The translations under genes were made by a program, and so were the position numbers. A model generated the notes under the pieces. The model saw only the letters and a list, made by a program, of their open reading frames with translations, ran no database searches and was not told the origin of the DNA. Shown here one piece after another: positions 36,468-45,519 of a DNA stretch of 64,000 nt. Origin of the DNA: Methylobacterium sp. Leaf108 (GTDB lineage: Bacteria; Pseudomonadota; Alphaproteobacteria; Rhizobiales; Beijerinckiaceae); assembly GCF_001423265.1 (NCBI RefSeq), contig NZ_LMND01000031.1, positions 1,797 to 65,796 on the forward strand, in the 5' to 3' direction. Every line of letters starts with the position of its first letter. Positions within the stretch are counted from its first letter, which is position 1.

Positions 36468-37430
36468 ATGGCTCACGAGAGCAACGGGGCCATCTACACC
36501 GCCGCGGGCGCCAATCTCGCCATCGCCGCGGCGAAGTTCGTGGGCGCCTTCTTCACGGGAAGCTCGGCGATGCTGGCCGAGGGCGTCCACTCCCTCGTCG
36601 ATACCGCCAACCAGATCCTGCTGCTGATCGGCCTGAAGCGCGCCAAGCGTCCGGCCAACGCGCGCCACCCGTTCGGCTACGGCCGCGAGATCTATTTCTA
36701 CGCCTTCATCGTGGCGCTGTTCATCTTCCTCGGTGGCGGCGCCTTCGCCATCTACGAGGGCATCCACAAGATCCAGCACCCGGAAGCGCCCGCCGATGCG
36801 GTGATCTGGGGCCGGACCGTTCCGGGCCTGTGGGTCAACCTCGCCATCCTCGGGTTCGCGGTGGTGGCCGAGGGCTACTCCTGCCTCGTGGCGATCAGGG
36901 CCTTCTGGAGCGAGAAGGGCAGCCGTCCGCCGATCACCGCGATCCGACGCAGCAAGGACCCGGCCCTGTTCACGGTGCTGGTGGAGGACGTCGCGGCCCT
37001 GCTCGGACTGCTGGTGGCCCTGGCCGGCGTCGTCCTCGCCCACGTCCTCGATTGGCCGGCCCTCGACGGCTGGTCCTCGGTGGGCATCGGCCTGATCCTG
37101 ATCGGGATGGCGATCTTCCTGATGATCGAGACGCACGGCCTTCTCATCGGCGAGGCCGCCGACCCCGAACTCGTGACCGCCATCACGGCGGCCATGCGCG
37201 AGGAACCGGGCGTCCACCACGTCAACGCGGTGCTGACCCAGCACCTGGGCCCCCAGGACATCCTCGTGAACGTCAGCCTCGACATGGACGACGCCATGCG
37301 CGCGGGCGAGATCGAGGCCCTGGTCTCGCGCCTGGAGGCGACGCTCAAGCGCGAGCATCCCACCGTCACGCGGGTGTTCATCGAGGTCCAGTCGCGCCGC
37401 GACGCGGCGGCGACGCCGGTTCCCGCGTGA
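36468..37430 (+). CDS. cation diffusion facilitator (CDF) family transporter
   Basis: 320 aa with six predicted spans: AANLAIAAAKFVGAFFTG opens span 1 and AEGVHSLVDTANQILLLIG is span 2 with the metal-binding HSxxD. Span 5 reads VLVEDVAALLGLLVALAG, the ED-x-AA variant rather than HxxxD seen in zinc exporters such as YiiP. The C-terminal cytoplasmic domain (EPGVHHVNAVLTQHLGPQDI) is the usual ferredoxin-like CDF fold. Exports Zn2+, Mn2+ or similar by proton antiport; metal uncertain. Confidence 0.9.
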   Translation: MAHESNGAIYTAAGANLAIAAAKFVGAFFTGSSAMLAEGVHSLVDTANQILLLIGLKRAKRPANARHPFGYGREIYFYAFIVALFIFLGGGAFAIYEGIHKIQHPEAPADAVIWGRTVPGLWVNLAILGFAVVAEGYSCLVAIRAFWSEKGSRPPITAIRRSKDPALFTVLVEDVAALLGLLVALAGVVLAHVLDWPALDGWSSVGIGLILIGMAIFLMIETHGLLIGEAADPELVTAITAAMREEPGVHHVNAVLTQHLGPQDILVNVSLDMDDAMRAGEIEALVSRLEATLKREHPTVTRVFIEVQSRRDAAATPVPA

Positions 37431-37439
37431 GGGCGGTCG

Positions 37440-37934
37440 TCAGGGTGCCGGTTCGGCCAGCGCCCGGGCCACATCCGCTTCGAAGTCGGCGGGCTTGGTC
37501 TGGGGCGGGTAGCGTCCGATCACGCGGCCGTCGCGGCCGACGAGAAACTTGGTGAAGTTCCACTTGATGCCGGTGGTGCCGAGCAGTCCGGGCTTCTCCG
37601 ACTTCAGATGGGAAAAGACCGGGTCCGCCTCGGGGCCGTTCACGGCGACCTTGGCCATCACCGGGAAGCTGACCTCGTAGGTCAGGCTGCAGAACCGGGC
37701 GATCTCGTCGGCGTCGCCGGGCTCCTGCCCCCCGAACTGGTTGCAGGGAAACCCGAGCACCACGAGCCCTTCGGAGCGATGGCGCCGCCACAGTGCCTCC
37801 AGCCCCTCGTATTGCGGGGTGAAGCCGCATTTCGAGGCGGTGTTGACCACGAGCAGCACCTGGCCGCGGTGCCGGGACAGGGGATAGGGCGTGCCGTCGG
37901 CGCTCTTGGGCGCGAGGTCGTAGAGGGTGGTCAC
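37440..37934 (-). CDS. glutathione peroxidase family protein
   Basis: 164 aa thioredoxin-fold peroxidase. Peroxidatic Cys36 lies in VNTASKCGFTPQYEGLE, the resolving-type Cys64 in LGFPCNQFGGQEPG, and the catalytic Trp/Asn pair in KWNFTKFLV. Non-seleno bacterial GPx usually reduces hydroperoxides with thioredoxin. The start overlaps the upstream M20 stop by four bases. Last gene of a three-gene overlapping operon. Confidence 0.94.
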   Translation of the reverse strand: MTTLYDLAPKSADGTPYPLSRHRGQVLLVVNTASKCGFTPQYEGLEALWRRHRSEGLVVLGFPCNQFGGQEPGDADEIARFCSLTYEVSFPVMAKVAVNGPEADPVFSHLKSEKPGLLGTTGIKWNFTKFLVGRDGRVIGRYPPQTKPADFEADVARALAEPAP

Positions 37935-39100
37935 GGGGTGGCTGCTCCGGTGCGCCGCTCGACGAGGCTGGCGAGATAGGCGGCGCCGAGCGGAATGATG
38001 CCGTCGTCGAAGTCGTAGGCCGCGTTGTGGAGGTTGGCGCGCCCCTCCATGCCGATCCAGGCATAGCTGCCGGGCACCGCCGCCGCCATATCTGCGAAAT
38101 CCTCGCTGCCCATGTGGGCGCGGGCGCGCCCGTTCACCGCCTCCGCCCCGAACAGGTCGCGGGCGATCTGTGTCGCCGCCTCGGTCTCGGCCGGGGCGTT
38201 GACGAGCACCGAGAACACGTCCCGGAGCTCCACTTCGATCCGGGCGCCGTAGGCTGTCGCCAACCCCGCAGCGAGGTCGCGGATGCGGGTGGCGATCAGG
38301 CTGCGCAGGGCCGGATCGAAGCTGCGCACGGTCCCGGCCAGATGCGCCTCCTCGGGGATGACGTTGTAGGCGGCGCCCGCATGGATCCGGGTGATCGACA
38401 CGACCGCGCTCGCCAGCGGATCGGCGTTGCGCGCGACGATGGACTGCATCGCCTGGGCCAGGGCGGTGGCCACCAGGATCGGGTCGACGGCGCGGTTGGG
38501 CTGGGCCGCGTGGGCGCCGCGCCCGACGACGCGGATGTCGAAGAAATCCGCCGCCGCCATCGCCGGCCCTGGGCAGAACTCGATGCGCCCGCGGGCGAGG
38601 TTGGGGGCGTTGTGGAGCCCGTGGACCTCGTCGCAGGGGAAGCGCGCGAACAGGTGATCGGCGATCATGGCCCGCGCGCCCCCGAGCCCCTCTTCCGCAG
38701 GCTGGAAGATGAAGAGGGCGGTGCCGGAAAAATCGCGGGTCTCGGCGAGGTAGCGGGCGGCGCCGAGCAGCATGGTGGTGTGGCCGTCGTGGCCGCAGGC
38801 GTGCATCTTGCCGGGGATCGTCGAGCGATAGGGCAGGTTCGTCGCCTCCTCGATCGGCAGGGCGTCCATGTCGGCCCGCAGGCCGATGCGGCGCCCGGCG
38901 GGCGAGCGCCCCTCCAGCACCCCGACGACCCCGGTCCCGCCGATGCCGCGATGGACCGCGATGCCGTAGGCTTTGAGATGCGCGGCGACGATGCCGGCCG
39001 TGCGCACCTCCTCGAAGCCGAGTTCGGGATGGGCGTGGAGGTCGCGGCGCAGGGCCGTCAATTCGTCGGCGAAGGCGGCGATGCGGTCGATCGGGCTCAT
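37931..39100 (-). CDS. M20-family amidohydrolase (hippurate hydrolase-like)
   Basis: 389 aa. Metal-ligand blocks are visible: ACGHDGHTTMLLGAARYLA, FQPAEEGLGGARAMI, VHGLHNAPNLARG, and the C-terminal GRANLHNAAYDFDDGIIPLG. The family hydrolyses N-acyl amino acids such as hippurate or N-acetyl-diaminopimelate-type amides; exact substrate unknown. Start ATG 39100 overlaps the stop of the FemAB-like gene by four bases; its own stop overlaps the glutathione peroxidase start. Confidence 0.93.
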   Translation of the reverse strand: MSPIDRIAAFADELTALRRDLHAHPELGFEEVRTAGIVAAHLKAYGIAVHRGIGGTGVVGVLEGRSPAGRRIGLRADMDALPIEEATNLPYRSTIPGKMHACGHDGHTTMLLGAARYLAETRDFSGTALFIFQPAEEGLGGARAMIADHLFARFPCDEVHGLHNAPNLARGRIEFCPGPAMAAADFFDIRVVGRGAHAAQPNRAVDPILVATALAQAMQSIVARNADPLASAVVSITRIHAGAAYNVIPEEAHLAGTVRSFDPALRSLIATRIRDLAAGLATAYGARIEVELRDVFSVLVNAPAETEAATQIARDLFGAEAVNGRARAHMGSEDFADMAAAVPGSYAWIGMEGRANLHNAAYDFDDGIIPLGAAYLASLVERRTGAATP

Positions 39101-40326
39101 GCGTCGTCCTCCTTGTCCGAGCCCGCGGCGCGCCGGAACGGCGTCATGGTCCCGAGGACGTCGGCGGCCTCGGCGACGTGGTCGCGCTCGCGCACCAGAT
39201 AGTCCGCCACCGCCCGGCGCAGGGCGGGATCGGCGATGTCGTGGGCCGAATGCATCAGCACCGGCCGGTAGCCCCGGGCGAGCTTGTGCTCGCCCTGCGC
39301 CCCCGCCTCCACCCGCTTCAGGCCGCGGGCCAGGGCGAAATCGATGGCCTGGTAGTAGCAGACCTCGAAATGCAGGAAGGGATGGTCCTCCGCGCAGCCC
39401 CAGTTGCGGCCGTAGAGGGCGACGTCGCCGATGAGGTTGATGGCCCCGGCGATGTAACGCCCCTCGCGTTTGGCCATCACCAGCAGGATGCGCTCGGGCA
39501 TGCGCTCGCCGATGAGCGCGAAGAAGCGCCGGTTGAGGTAGGGCCGCCCCCATTTGCGCGCGCCGGTGTCGACGTAGAAGTCGTAGAACGCGTCCCAGAC
39601 CGCCTCGGTGAGAGCGGCGCCGGTGAGGTGCTCGATGGTGATGCCGTTGGCCAGGGCGTCGCGGCGCTCGCGCCGGATCGCCTTGCGCTTGCGCGAGGCC
39701 AGCGCCCCGAGGAAATCCTCGAAGTCGGCGTAGCCGGCGTTGTCCCAGTGGAACTGCTGGTCGACCCGCTGCAGGAAGCCCAGGGCCCCGGCCGCCTCCC
39801 ACTCGCCCTCCTGCATGAAGGTGACGTGGATCGAGGAGGCCTCGGTCTCCTGGCGCAGGGCGCGCAGGCCCGCGACGAGGGCGGCGCGCGCGAGGTCCGG
39901 ATCCTGCCCCGGCGCTATCAGGAAGCGCGGCCCGGTGACGGGGGTGAAGGGCACGCTGACCTGGAGCTTCGGATAATAGCTGCCGCCGGCCCGCTCGTAG
40001 GCATCGGCCCAGCCGTGGTCGAACACGTATTCGCCCTGGCTGTGCGATTTCAGGTAGCAGGGGACCACGCCCAGGAGGGTGCCCTCCTGCTCCACCGAGA
40101 CGTGCAGCGGCAGCCAGCCGGTCCGGCGGGAGACGCAGCCGGAATCCTCCAGCGCGGAGAGAAAGGCGTGGCTGACGAACGGGTTGTGGGTCTCGTCGCC
40201 ACCCGCGAGCGTCTCGGCGGAAGTGGCACAGGCGTCCCATCGCGCGGCCGGGATCTGGGCGAGACCCGTGAGCGGGCGCACCTGCAGTTCCGCCGGTGAC
40301 GTGGGCGCCTCGTCCGGAGTTTTCAT
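39097..40326 (-). CDS. GNAT/FemAB-like acyltransferase (peptidogalycan-type, COG3146)
   Basis: 409 aa. FVSHAFLSALEDSGCVSRRT, YLKSHSQGEYVFDHGWADAY, ASRKRKAIRRERRDALANGI, GRPYLNRRFFALIGERMPER and PFLHFEVCYYQAIDFALARG are the well conserved blocks of this family, which has a double GNAT fold like FemX. Biochemical role is not established. Start at ATG 40326; a TTG three codons upstream is possible. First gene of the operon with the M20 hydrolase and glutathione peroxidase, all linked by four-base overlaps. The start region is part of a 20-bp tandem duplication. Confidence 0.9.
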   Translation of the reverse strand: MKTPDEAPTSPAELQVRPLTGLAQIPAARWDACATSAETLAGGDETHNPFVSHAFLSALEDSGCVSRRTGWLPLHVSVEQEGTLLGVVPCYLKSHSQGEYVFDHGWADAYERAGGSYYPKLQVSVPFTPVTGPRFLIAPGQDPDLARAALVAGLRALRQETEASSIHVTFMQEGEWEAAGALGFLQRVDQQFHWDNAGYADFEDFLGALASRKRKAIRRERRDALANGITIEHLTGAALTEAVWDAFYDFYVDTGARKWGRPYLNRRFFALIGERMPERILLVMAKREGRYIAGAINLIGDVALYGRNWGCAEDHPFLHFEVCYYQAIDFALARGLKRVEAGAQGEHKLARGYRPVLMHSAHDIADPALRRAVADYLVRERDHVAEAADVLGTMTPFRRAAGSDKEDDA

Positions 40327-40363
40327 CCTGTCCAATCTAGCCCCATCCCGTCCAATCTAGCCC
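40324..40363 (-). repeat. 20-bp tandem duplication over a translation start
   Basis: CATCCTGTCCAATCTAGCCC (40324-40343) is repeated with one change at 40344-40363. The inner copy supplies the ATG of the FemAB-like gene. The outer copy supplies another ATG, whose 7-codon frame (MGLDWTG) stops at a TGA overlapping the real ATG. Confidence 0.9.
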
Positions 40364-40484
40364 GATGACGGGGGCGAGCAAGCGGACGCCGGCATCCCCG
40401 CCGTCGCAGGGCCCGGCGATGCCGGCGGCGCGGAGTGCGCCGAGCGCCCTTGCCACGTCGGTGGCCGGCGAACGCGGGGAGCGG

Positions 40485-41237
40485 CTAGGGACGAAACCCC
40501 TCGAACACCATCTGATCGGCGTGGGCCGACGCCAGCGCGCGCTGGTCCGGGGTGCGCACCGTCCAGGTCATCACCGGCATCCCGCCGAGACGGCGGCAGA
40601 GGTGGGTGGCCGCGCAGGGGAGATCGTCGACCCGCCAGGACAGGAAGTCCGGCCGACTCTCGGAGAAATGCAGCAGGTCGGACAGCGACCGGCGCAGGCT
40701 CGGCGCCAGGGCGGCATAGGAGGGGTCGTCCTGGTTGGTCTCGCCCACGATCCCGCGGGGGATCGCCGGGGCGAGGTCGGCGAGCGCCGCGACGAGGGTC
40801 GGATCGAACGACTTGACCGCCACCGGCCCGTCCTGGCCGGACACCACCTCGGCCACGCGCCGCACCAGCCGCAGGTCGCCCATGAACCGCGACTTCACCT
40901 CGACGACGAGGGGCACCCGACCGCCGATGGCCCAGAGGAACGCGGACAGGGTGGGAATGCGCTCCCCGGTGCCGGCCACGCCGAGCCGGCCGAGCGCCGC
41001 CGCGTCGAGGGCCGCGACGGGGTCGCCGACATCGGTGAGCCGGCCGAGCGCCACGTCGTGGAACACCATCGCCTCGCCGTCGGCGCTGAGCTGGACGTCG
41101 CATTCGATGGCGTAGCCGCCGGCGACCGCGGCCTGCGCCGCGGCGAGGGTGTTCTCTGGGATGCCGGCGGCGCGGTCGTGCAGGCCGCGATGGGCGATCG
41201 GCCGGGCGGTGAGCCAGGCCGGGGCGTTGGCTGCCAT
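40485..41237 (-). CDS. ugpQ: glycerophosphodiester phosphodiesterase
   Basis: 250 aa TIM-barrel GDPD. IAHRGLHDRAAGIPENTLAA gives the catalytic His and Glu, AIECDVQLSADGEAMVFHDV the metal ligands and second His, and VEVKSRFM the third acidic strand. It releases glycerol-3-phosphate from deacylated phospholipids. No signal peptide, so cytoplasmic and UgpQ-like; the symbol is by similarity of type. Its ATG overlaps the RidA stop by one base (TGATG). Confidence 0.9.
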   Translation of the reverse strand: MAANAPAWLTARPIAHRGLHDRAAGIPENTLAAAQAAVAGGYAIECDVQLSADGEAMVFHDVALGRLTDVGDPVAALDAAALGRLGVAGTGERIPTLSAFLWAIGGRVPLVVEVKSRFMGDLRLVRRVAEVVSGQDGPVAVKSFDPTLVAALADLAPAIPRGIVGETNQDDPSYAALAPSLRRSLSDLLHFSESRPDFLSWRVDDLPCAATHLCRRLGGMPVMTWTVRTPDQRALASAHADQMVFEGFRP

Positions 41238-41710
41238 CACTTCACCTCGAACATCGCCTCGACCTCGACGGCGGCGTCCAGCGGCAGCCCGGCCACGCCG
41301 ACGGTGGATCGGGCGTGGCGGCCGCGGTCCCCCAGCACGGCGACCATCAGGTCGGATGCGCCGTTCATGATCGGCGCGAGCGCATGGAAGCCGGCGGCGG
41401 CGTTGATGAAGCCGCCCAGGCGCAGGCACTGGACGACGCCGCGGTCGAGGTCGCCCACCGCCGCCTCCACCTGTGCCAGGACGTTGAGGGCGCAGAGCTT
41501 GGCCGCCTCGAACCCGGCCTCGGTGGAGACGCCCTCGCCGAGCTTGCCCTTGTGCGCCGGGGCGATGGTGCCGTCGGGCCCGAAACAGATCTGGCCCGAG
41601 ACGATGACGAGATTGCCGCTGCGGATGAAGGGAACGTAGTTGGCCACGGGGGCTGCGGCCTTGGGCAGGGTGAGGCCGAGATCGGCCAGGCGTTGCGTGA
41701 CGGTGCTCAT
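41237..41710 (-). CDS. RidA/YjgF-family protein
   Basis: 157 aa, of the longer RidA-like type. [36 protein letters not shown] and the C-terminal [20 protein letters not shown] with the conserved Arg are all seen. RidA deaminates reactive enamine/imine intermediates. The start at ATG 41710 gives the usual N-terminus; an upstream ATG would add eight residues. Translationally coupled to the GDPD gene. Confidence 0.92.
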   Translation of the reverse strand: MSTVTQRLADLGLTLPKAAAPVANYVPFIRSGNLVIVSGQICFGPDGTIAPAHKGKLGEGVSTEAGFEAAKLCALNVLAQVEAAVGDLDRGVVQCLRLGGFINAAAGFHALAPIMNGASDLMVAVLGDRGRHARSTVGVAGLPLDAAVEVEAMFEVK

Positions 41711-42147
41711 CGGGGCTGGGATCTCCTGGGGCACGAAGCGCGGAAGGCGCGCCGCTGCGCGGCTCTGAACACGGCCGGTGGGACGGATGCAACCCGGAAC
41801 CGGCCGCGCCTGGCGTCCCTCACCCGGCGTACCTCACCCCGGCCCTCGATGACCGGGAGCCCTTCCTGCTCGCGATGGCGCAGCGGCGGCCGGATGACGA
41901 GGCGTCGGCGGCTCTGGATTCCGGGTTCTCCTGCGGCGCCCCGGAACGACCGGGCACGAGGATTTCCCGGTTCGGGTCACATTTCGGGCGTCGGTCGTCG
42001 ACCTCGGTTCGGAGCCTGCCGGCGAGGCACGCGATTGACAGAACCAGCCATGTCTCTAGTAATCGCGCGCGTGCCGCCCCGTTTCGAGGCGGCATTGTCA
42101 TTTCCGGCGGCCGCTGTCCCCGATCGCGCATTCACGGAGACGAACAC
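41711..42147. other. 437-bp divergent promoter region between ridA-like gene and argD
   Basis: No supported gene. The right part contains a good sigma-70-like promoter for argD (42035-42063) and a leader hairpin TGCCGCC / GGCGGCA (42072-42094). The left part presumably holds the promoter of the RidA-GDPD pair, which I could not pinpoint. Confidence 0.5.
42035..42063 (+). promoter_or_regulatory. probable argD promoter
   Basis: TTGACA (42035-42040) and AGTAAT (42058-42063) are spaced by 17 bp. The -35 is a perfect match and the -10 matches four of six positions. Expected start of transcription is near 42070, giving a leader of about 78 bases that begins with a small hairpin. Confidence 0.55.
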
Positions 42148-43341
42148 GTGACATCCGCCCTTCTGCCGACCTATGCCCGGGCTCCCATCGCCTTCGAGCG
42201 GGGAGAGGGCGCCTGGCTCGTGACGGAGGGCGGCGAGCGCTACCTCGACTTCGGCGCGGGCATCGCGGTCAACGCGCTGGGCCACGCCCACCCCCACCTC
42301 GTCGAGGCCCTGACCGCGCAGGCGGCCAAGCTGTGGCACACCTCCAACCTGTTCCAGATCCCGCAGGGCGAGCGCCTCGGGCGGCGCCTCGTGGACGCGA
42401 CCTTCGCGGACACGGCCTTCTTCTGCAATTCCGGGGCGGAGGCCAACGAGGCCGCCATCAAGATGGCGCGCAAGTACCATGCGGCCGGCGGCGCGCCGGA
42501 GCGGTGGCGCATCGTCACCTTCGAGGGCGCCTTCCACGGTCGCACCCTGGCGACGCTGGCCGCCGGCGGGCAGCAGAAGTACATCGAGGGCTTCGGGCCC
42601 AAGGCCGACGGCTTCGACCAGGTGCCGTTCGGCGACCACGAGGCGCTGCTCGCGGCCATCGGCCCGGAGACGGCGGCCCTGATGATCGAGCCGATCCAGG
42701 GGGAGGGCGGCATCCGCTCGGTGCCGCCGCAGTGCCTGCGCGGCCTACGCGAGTTGTGCGACGCGCGCGGCCTGCTGCTCATCATGGACGAGGTCCAGAC
42801 CGGGGTCGGGCGCACGGGCAGGCTGTTCGCGCACGAATGGGCCGGCATGGCCCCCGACATCATGAGCGCGGCCAAGGGCATCGGCGGCGGCTTCCCCCTC
42901 GGGGTCTGCCTCGCCACCGCCGAGGCCGCCCGCGGCATGACGGCCGGCAGCCACGGCACCACCTTCGGCGGCAACCCCCTCGCCATGGCGGTGGGCAACG
43001 CCGTCCTCGACGTGGTGCTGGCCGACGGCTTCCTCGACCACGTCCAGCGCATGGGGCTCCTGCTCAAGCAGCGCCTCGCCGCGCTCAAGGACCGCCACCC
43101 CCATATCGTCGCCGAGATCCGCGGCAGCGGCCTGCTGCTGGGGCTCAAGCTCAACGTGCCCAACACCGATTTCGCCGCCGCGGCCCGCGACCACCACCTG
43201 CTGGTGATCCCCGCCGGCGACAACGTGGTCCGGCTGTTGCCTCCGCTGATCGTCACGGATGCCGACGTCGAGGCGGCCGTGGAGCGTCTCGAGGCGACCG
43301 CGGCCGGCCTCGAGCGCGACATCCGCGGCGCCGCCGCGTGA
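42148..43341 (+). CDS. argD: acetylornithine aminotransferase
   Basis: 397 aa class III PLP transaminase. [47 protein letters not shown] and [13 protein letters not shown] with PLP-lysine 243 are seen. It converts N-acetylglutamate semialdehyde to N-acetylornithine, following ArgC. The GTG at 42148 is chosen because it gives the usual [14 protein letters not shown]-terminus with ACGGAGACG upstream. argF lies 122 bp downstream. Confidence 0.96.
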   Translation: MTSALLPTYARAPIAFERGEGAWLVTEGGERYLDFGAGIAVNALGHAHPHLVEALTAQAAKLWHTSNLFQIPQGERLGRRLVDATFADTAFFCNSGAEANEAAIKMARKYHAAGGAPERWRIVTFEGAFHGRTLATLAAGGQQKYIEGFGPKADGFDQVPFGDHEALLAAIGPETAALMIEPIQGEGGIRSVPPQCLRGLRELCDARGLLLIMDEVQTGVGRTGRLFAHEWAGMAPDIMSAAKGIGGGFPLGVCLATAEAARGMTAGSHGTTFGGNPLAMAVGNAVLDVVLADGFLDHVQRMGLLLKQRLAALKDRHPHIVAEIRGSGLLLGLKLNVPNTDFAAAARDHHLLVIPAGDNVVRLLPPLIVTDADVEAAVERLEATAAGLERDIRGAAA

Positions 43342-43463
43342 GCCTCCCGACGCAGACGTGATCCCGTCGTGAGCGACGGGCCTCATTTTCCAACCGGACG
43401 ACCGGAACCCGGACGCATCGAACGGGGTCCTCATCGGGGCCGGACAAGTTGAAGAACGGACAG

Positions 43464-44432
43464 ATGACGACGACGACCTCCGGGACCGCCACAGCCGCCA
43501 GCCAAGCGGGTCCCCGCCACTTCCTCGACCTCAAGGATTTCTCCGGGGAGGACCTGCGCGCGATCCTCGACTCCAGCGCCGCCATGAAGGGCCGCCGCCG
43601 CAAGGGCGAGGTCGCGGCCGAACGGCCCCTCACCGGTCGGATGCTGGCGATGGTGTTCGACCGCCCCTCCACCCGCACCCGGGTCTCCTTCGACGTGGCG
43701 ATGCGCGAGCTCGGCGGCGAGACGCTGATGCTCACCGGCAAGGAGATGCAGCTCGGGCGCGGCGAGACCGTGGGCGACACCGCCCGCGTGCTGTCGCGCT
43801 ACATCGATGCGATCATGATCCGCATCCTCGACCACGACCTGATGCTCGAACTCGCCGAGCATGCCGAGGTGCCGGTGATCAACGCGCTCACCAAGGTCTC
43901 GCACCCCTGCCAGATCATGGCGGACGTCATGACCTTCGAGGAGCACCGCGGGCCGATCCGGGGCCGCACCATCGCCTGGTCGGGGGACGCCAACAACGTG
44001 CTCGCCTCCTGGGCGCATGCGGCCGCGCGCTTCGACTTCACCCTCAACGTCGCCGCCCCGCCCGACCTGTCGGTTCCCCCCGACCTGATCGCCTGGGCGA
44101 AGGCCGAGGGCGCGCGCCTCAACCTCACCACCGATCCCTACGAGGCGGTGGCGGGTGCGGACGCGGTGGTGACCGACTGCTGGGTCTCCATGGGCGACGA
44201 GGACGAGCATTCCCGCCACGCCCTGCTCATGCCCTACCAGGTCGATGCCCGCCTGATGAAGGCGGCGGCCAAGGACGCGCTGTTCCTCCATTGCCTGCCG
44301 GCCCACCGCGGCGAGGAGGTCACCGCCGAGGTGATCGACGGGCCGCAGTCGGTGGTGTTCGACGAGGCCGAGAACCGGCTGCACGCGCAGAAGGGGATCC
44401 TGGCCTGGTGCCTGGGGGCGGGCGGGGCCTGA
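43464..44432 (+). CDS. argF: ornithine carbamoyltransferase
   Basis: 322 aa when started at ATG 43464. Carbamoyl-phosphate motif STRTR is at 69-73, HPCQ at 147-150, the ornithine-loop SMGDE at 242-246 and HCLP at 276-279, so all key residues are present. It makes citrulline from ornithine and carbamoyl phosphate. A TTG five codons upstream is an alternative start. Downstream, instead of the hslO gene usual in this order, lies a toxin-antitoxin pair. Confidence 0.96.
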   Translation: MTTTTSGTATAASQAGPRHFLDLKDFSGEDLRAILDSSAAMKGRRRKGEVAAERPLTGRMLAMVFDRPSTRTRVSFDVAMRELGGETLMLTGKEMQLGRGETVGDTARVLSRYIDAIMIRILDHDLMLELAEHAEVPVINALTKVSHPCQIMADVMTFEEHRGPIRGRTIAWSGDANNVLASWAHAAARFDFTLNVAAPPDLSVPPDLIAWAKAEGARLNLTTDPYEAVAGADAVVTDCWVSMGDEDEHSRHALLMPYQVDARLMKAAAKDALFLHCLPAHRGEEVTAEVIDGPQSVVFDEAENRLHAQKGILAWCLGAGGA

Positions 44433-44505
44433 ACCCAGGGTTGGGGATGGTCTTGCAGCGGCGGCGGCGAAGGACCGATACGTCGGAACACCGACGGGAG
44501 TGGCC

Positions 44506-44533
44506 TTGACTGTGTTGACATCGTGTATACGAT
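44506..44533 (+). promoter_or_regulatory. promoter and overlapping operator of the toxin-antitoxin pair
   Basis: TTGACT (44506-44511) and TACGAT (44528-44533) are spaced by 16 bp. An inverted repeat ATCGT-GTAT-ACGAT (44520-44533) covers the -10 element, the arrangement expected for autorepression by the ribbon-helix-helix antitoxin. A second TTGACA at 44515 is less well spaced. Confidence 0.55.
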
Positions 44534-44582
44534 TTGTCGATGGAAGCGCGGTCTTCGGACCTTCCAGACGACGGAGGCGTCC

Positions 44583-44870
44583 ATGAGTGTCGATGGCCTT
44601 CCGCCGCGACGCGGCTCCACGATCAACCTGCGCATCGAGGGCGAGACGCGCGATCTGATCGATAGCGCAGCCTCGGTCCTCGGCAAGACGCGGACCGAGT
44701 TCATGATCGATACCGCACGCCGCCATGCCGTCGACGTTCTGCTGGACCAGCGCCTGTTCGTGCTGGACGACGCACGGCACGCCGCCTTCGTATCGGCCCT
44801 CGACGCACCGCCGTCGCCTGGCCCCCGGCTGACCGCGCTGATGCGCAAGACACCGCTTTGGGACAGGTGA
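44583..44870 (+). CDS. DUF1778/TacA-type antitoxin
   Basis: 95 aa. STINLRIEGETRDLIDSAAS followed by VLGKTRTEFMIDTARRHAVD is the ribbon-helix-helix of DUF1778 antitoxins; LLDQRLFVLDDARHAAFVSA LD is the toxin-binding helix with the typical FxL-(D/S)xxxWxxF-like pattern. It neutralises the downstream acetyltransferase and represses the operon. The ATG at 44583 follows the operator by 50 bp; an upstream in-frame codon at 44523 lies in the promoter and is rejected. Toxin starts 3 bp after the stop. Confidence 0.9.
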   Translation: MSVDGLPPRRGSTINLRIEGETRDLIDSAASVLGKTRTEFMIDTARRHAVDVLLDQRLFVLDDARHAAFVSALDAPPSPGPRLTALMRKTPLWDR

Positions 44871-44873
44871 GCG

Positions 44874-45362
44874 ATGCTCGGGCGCCCAGTGCCGCTCGGA
44901 GCGCATCACATCCTGGACCGCTTCGCATGCGGGCGGCCCGTGCTCGACGATTGGCTGAAGAACCAAGCCCGTCGCAGCGAAGGGAAGTTCGCCCGTACCT
45001 ACGTCGTGTGCGAAGACGATGTCGTGGTAGGCTACTACTGCGTCTCGGCTGGAACGGTGGAGCGCGCAGGCGCCCCGGGGCGGCTGCGGCGCAATGCTCC
45101 CGAGCCGATCCCGGTCTCGATCCTCGGTCGCCTGGCGGTCGACCTTACCCATGCCGGTCGCGGGCTCGGCGCGGACCTACTCGCGGATGCTTTCCGGAGG
45201 ATCGCGCAGGCCGCCGAGATCATCGGGATCGGCGCCGTCATGGTCCATGCCCTCGATGAGGCCGCGCTGGCGTTCTATCGACGGCAGGCGGAGTTTCTGG
45301 CCTTTCCGGACGGGTCACGCACCCTGTTCCTTCCCATCGGGACGATCTCGGGCAGCCTGTGA
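44874..45362 (+). CDS. TacT-type GNAT acetyltransferase toxin
   Basis: 162 aa. HHILDRFACGRPVLDDWLKN matches the N-terminal signature of TacT/AtaT-type toxins (FxCGxxxLDxWL). ARTYVVCEDDVVVGYYCVSA and RLAVDLTHAGRGLGADLLAD form the acetyl-CoA site, and ALAFYRRQAEFLAFP is the C-terminal GNAT strand. Such toxins acetylate the amino group of charged tRNAs and halt translation. tRNA specificity cannot be told from sequence. Immediately follows its antitoxin. Confidence 0.9.
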   Translation: MLGRPVPLGAHHILDRFACGRPVLDDWLKNQARRSEGKFARTYVVCEDDVVVGYYCVSAGTVERAGAPGRLRRNAPEPIPVSILGRLAVDLTHAGRGLGADLLADAFRRIAQAAEIIGIGAVMVHALDEAALAFYRRQAEFLAFPDGSRTLFLPIGTISGSL

Positions 45363-45519
45363 CGCGGGCCGGCAGGCTTGTGTGTGATACCAAGGCGCGA
45401 CACGTCATCCACGGTCAGTCACGGGCGGGCGGCAGCCTTCGAAGGGTCGATTGCGTTCCTTCGGCATCGGGTTCCCGCATGACCCTGCAGCACCGTTCCA
45501 CGAGCCGAAGGGAGGGGCC

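Noticed and set aside
41820..42131. 103-codon minus-strand frame between the RidA gene and argD
   Set aside because: No family features, atypical composition, and it overlaps the probable argD promoter.
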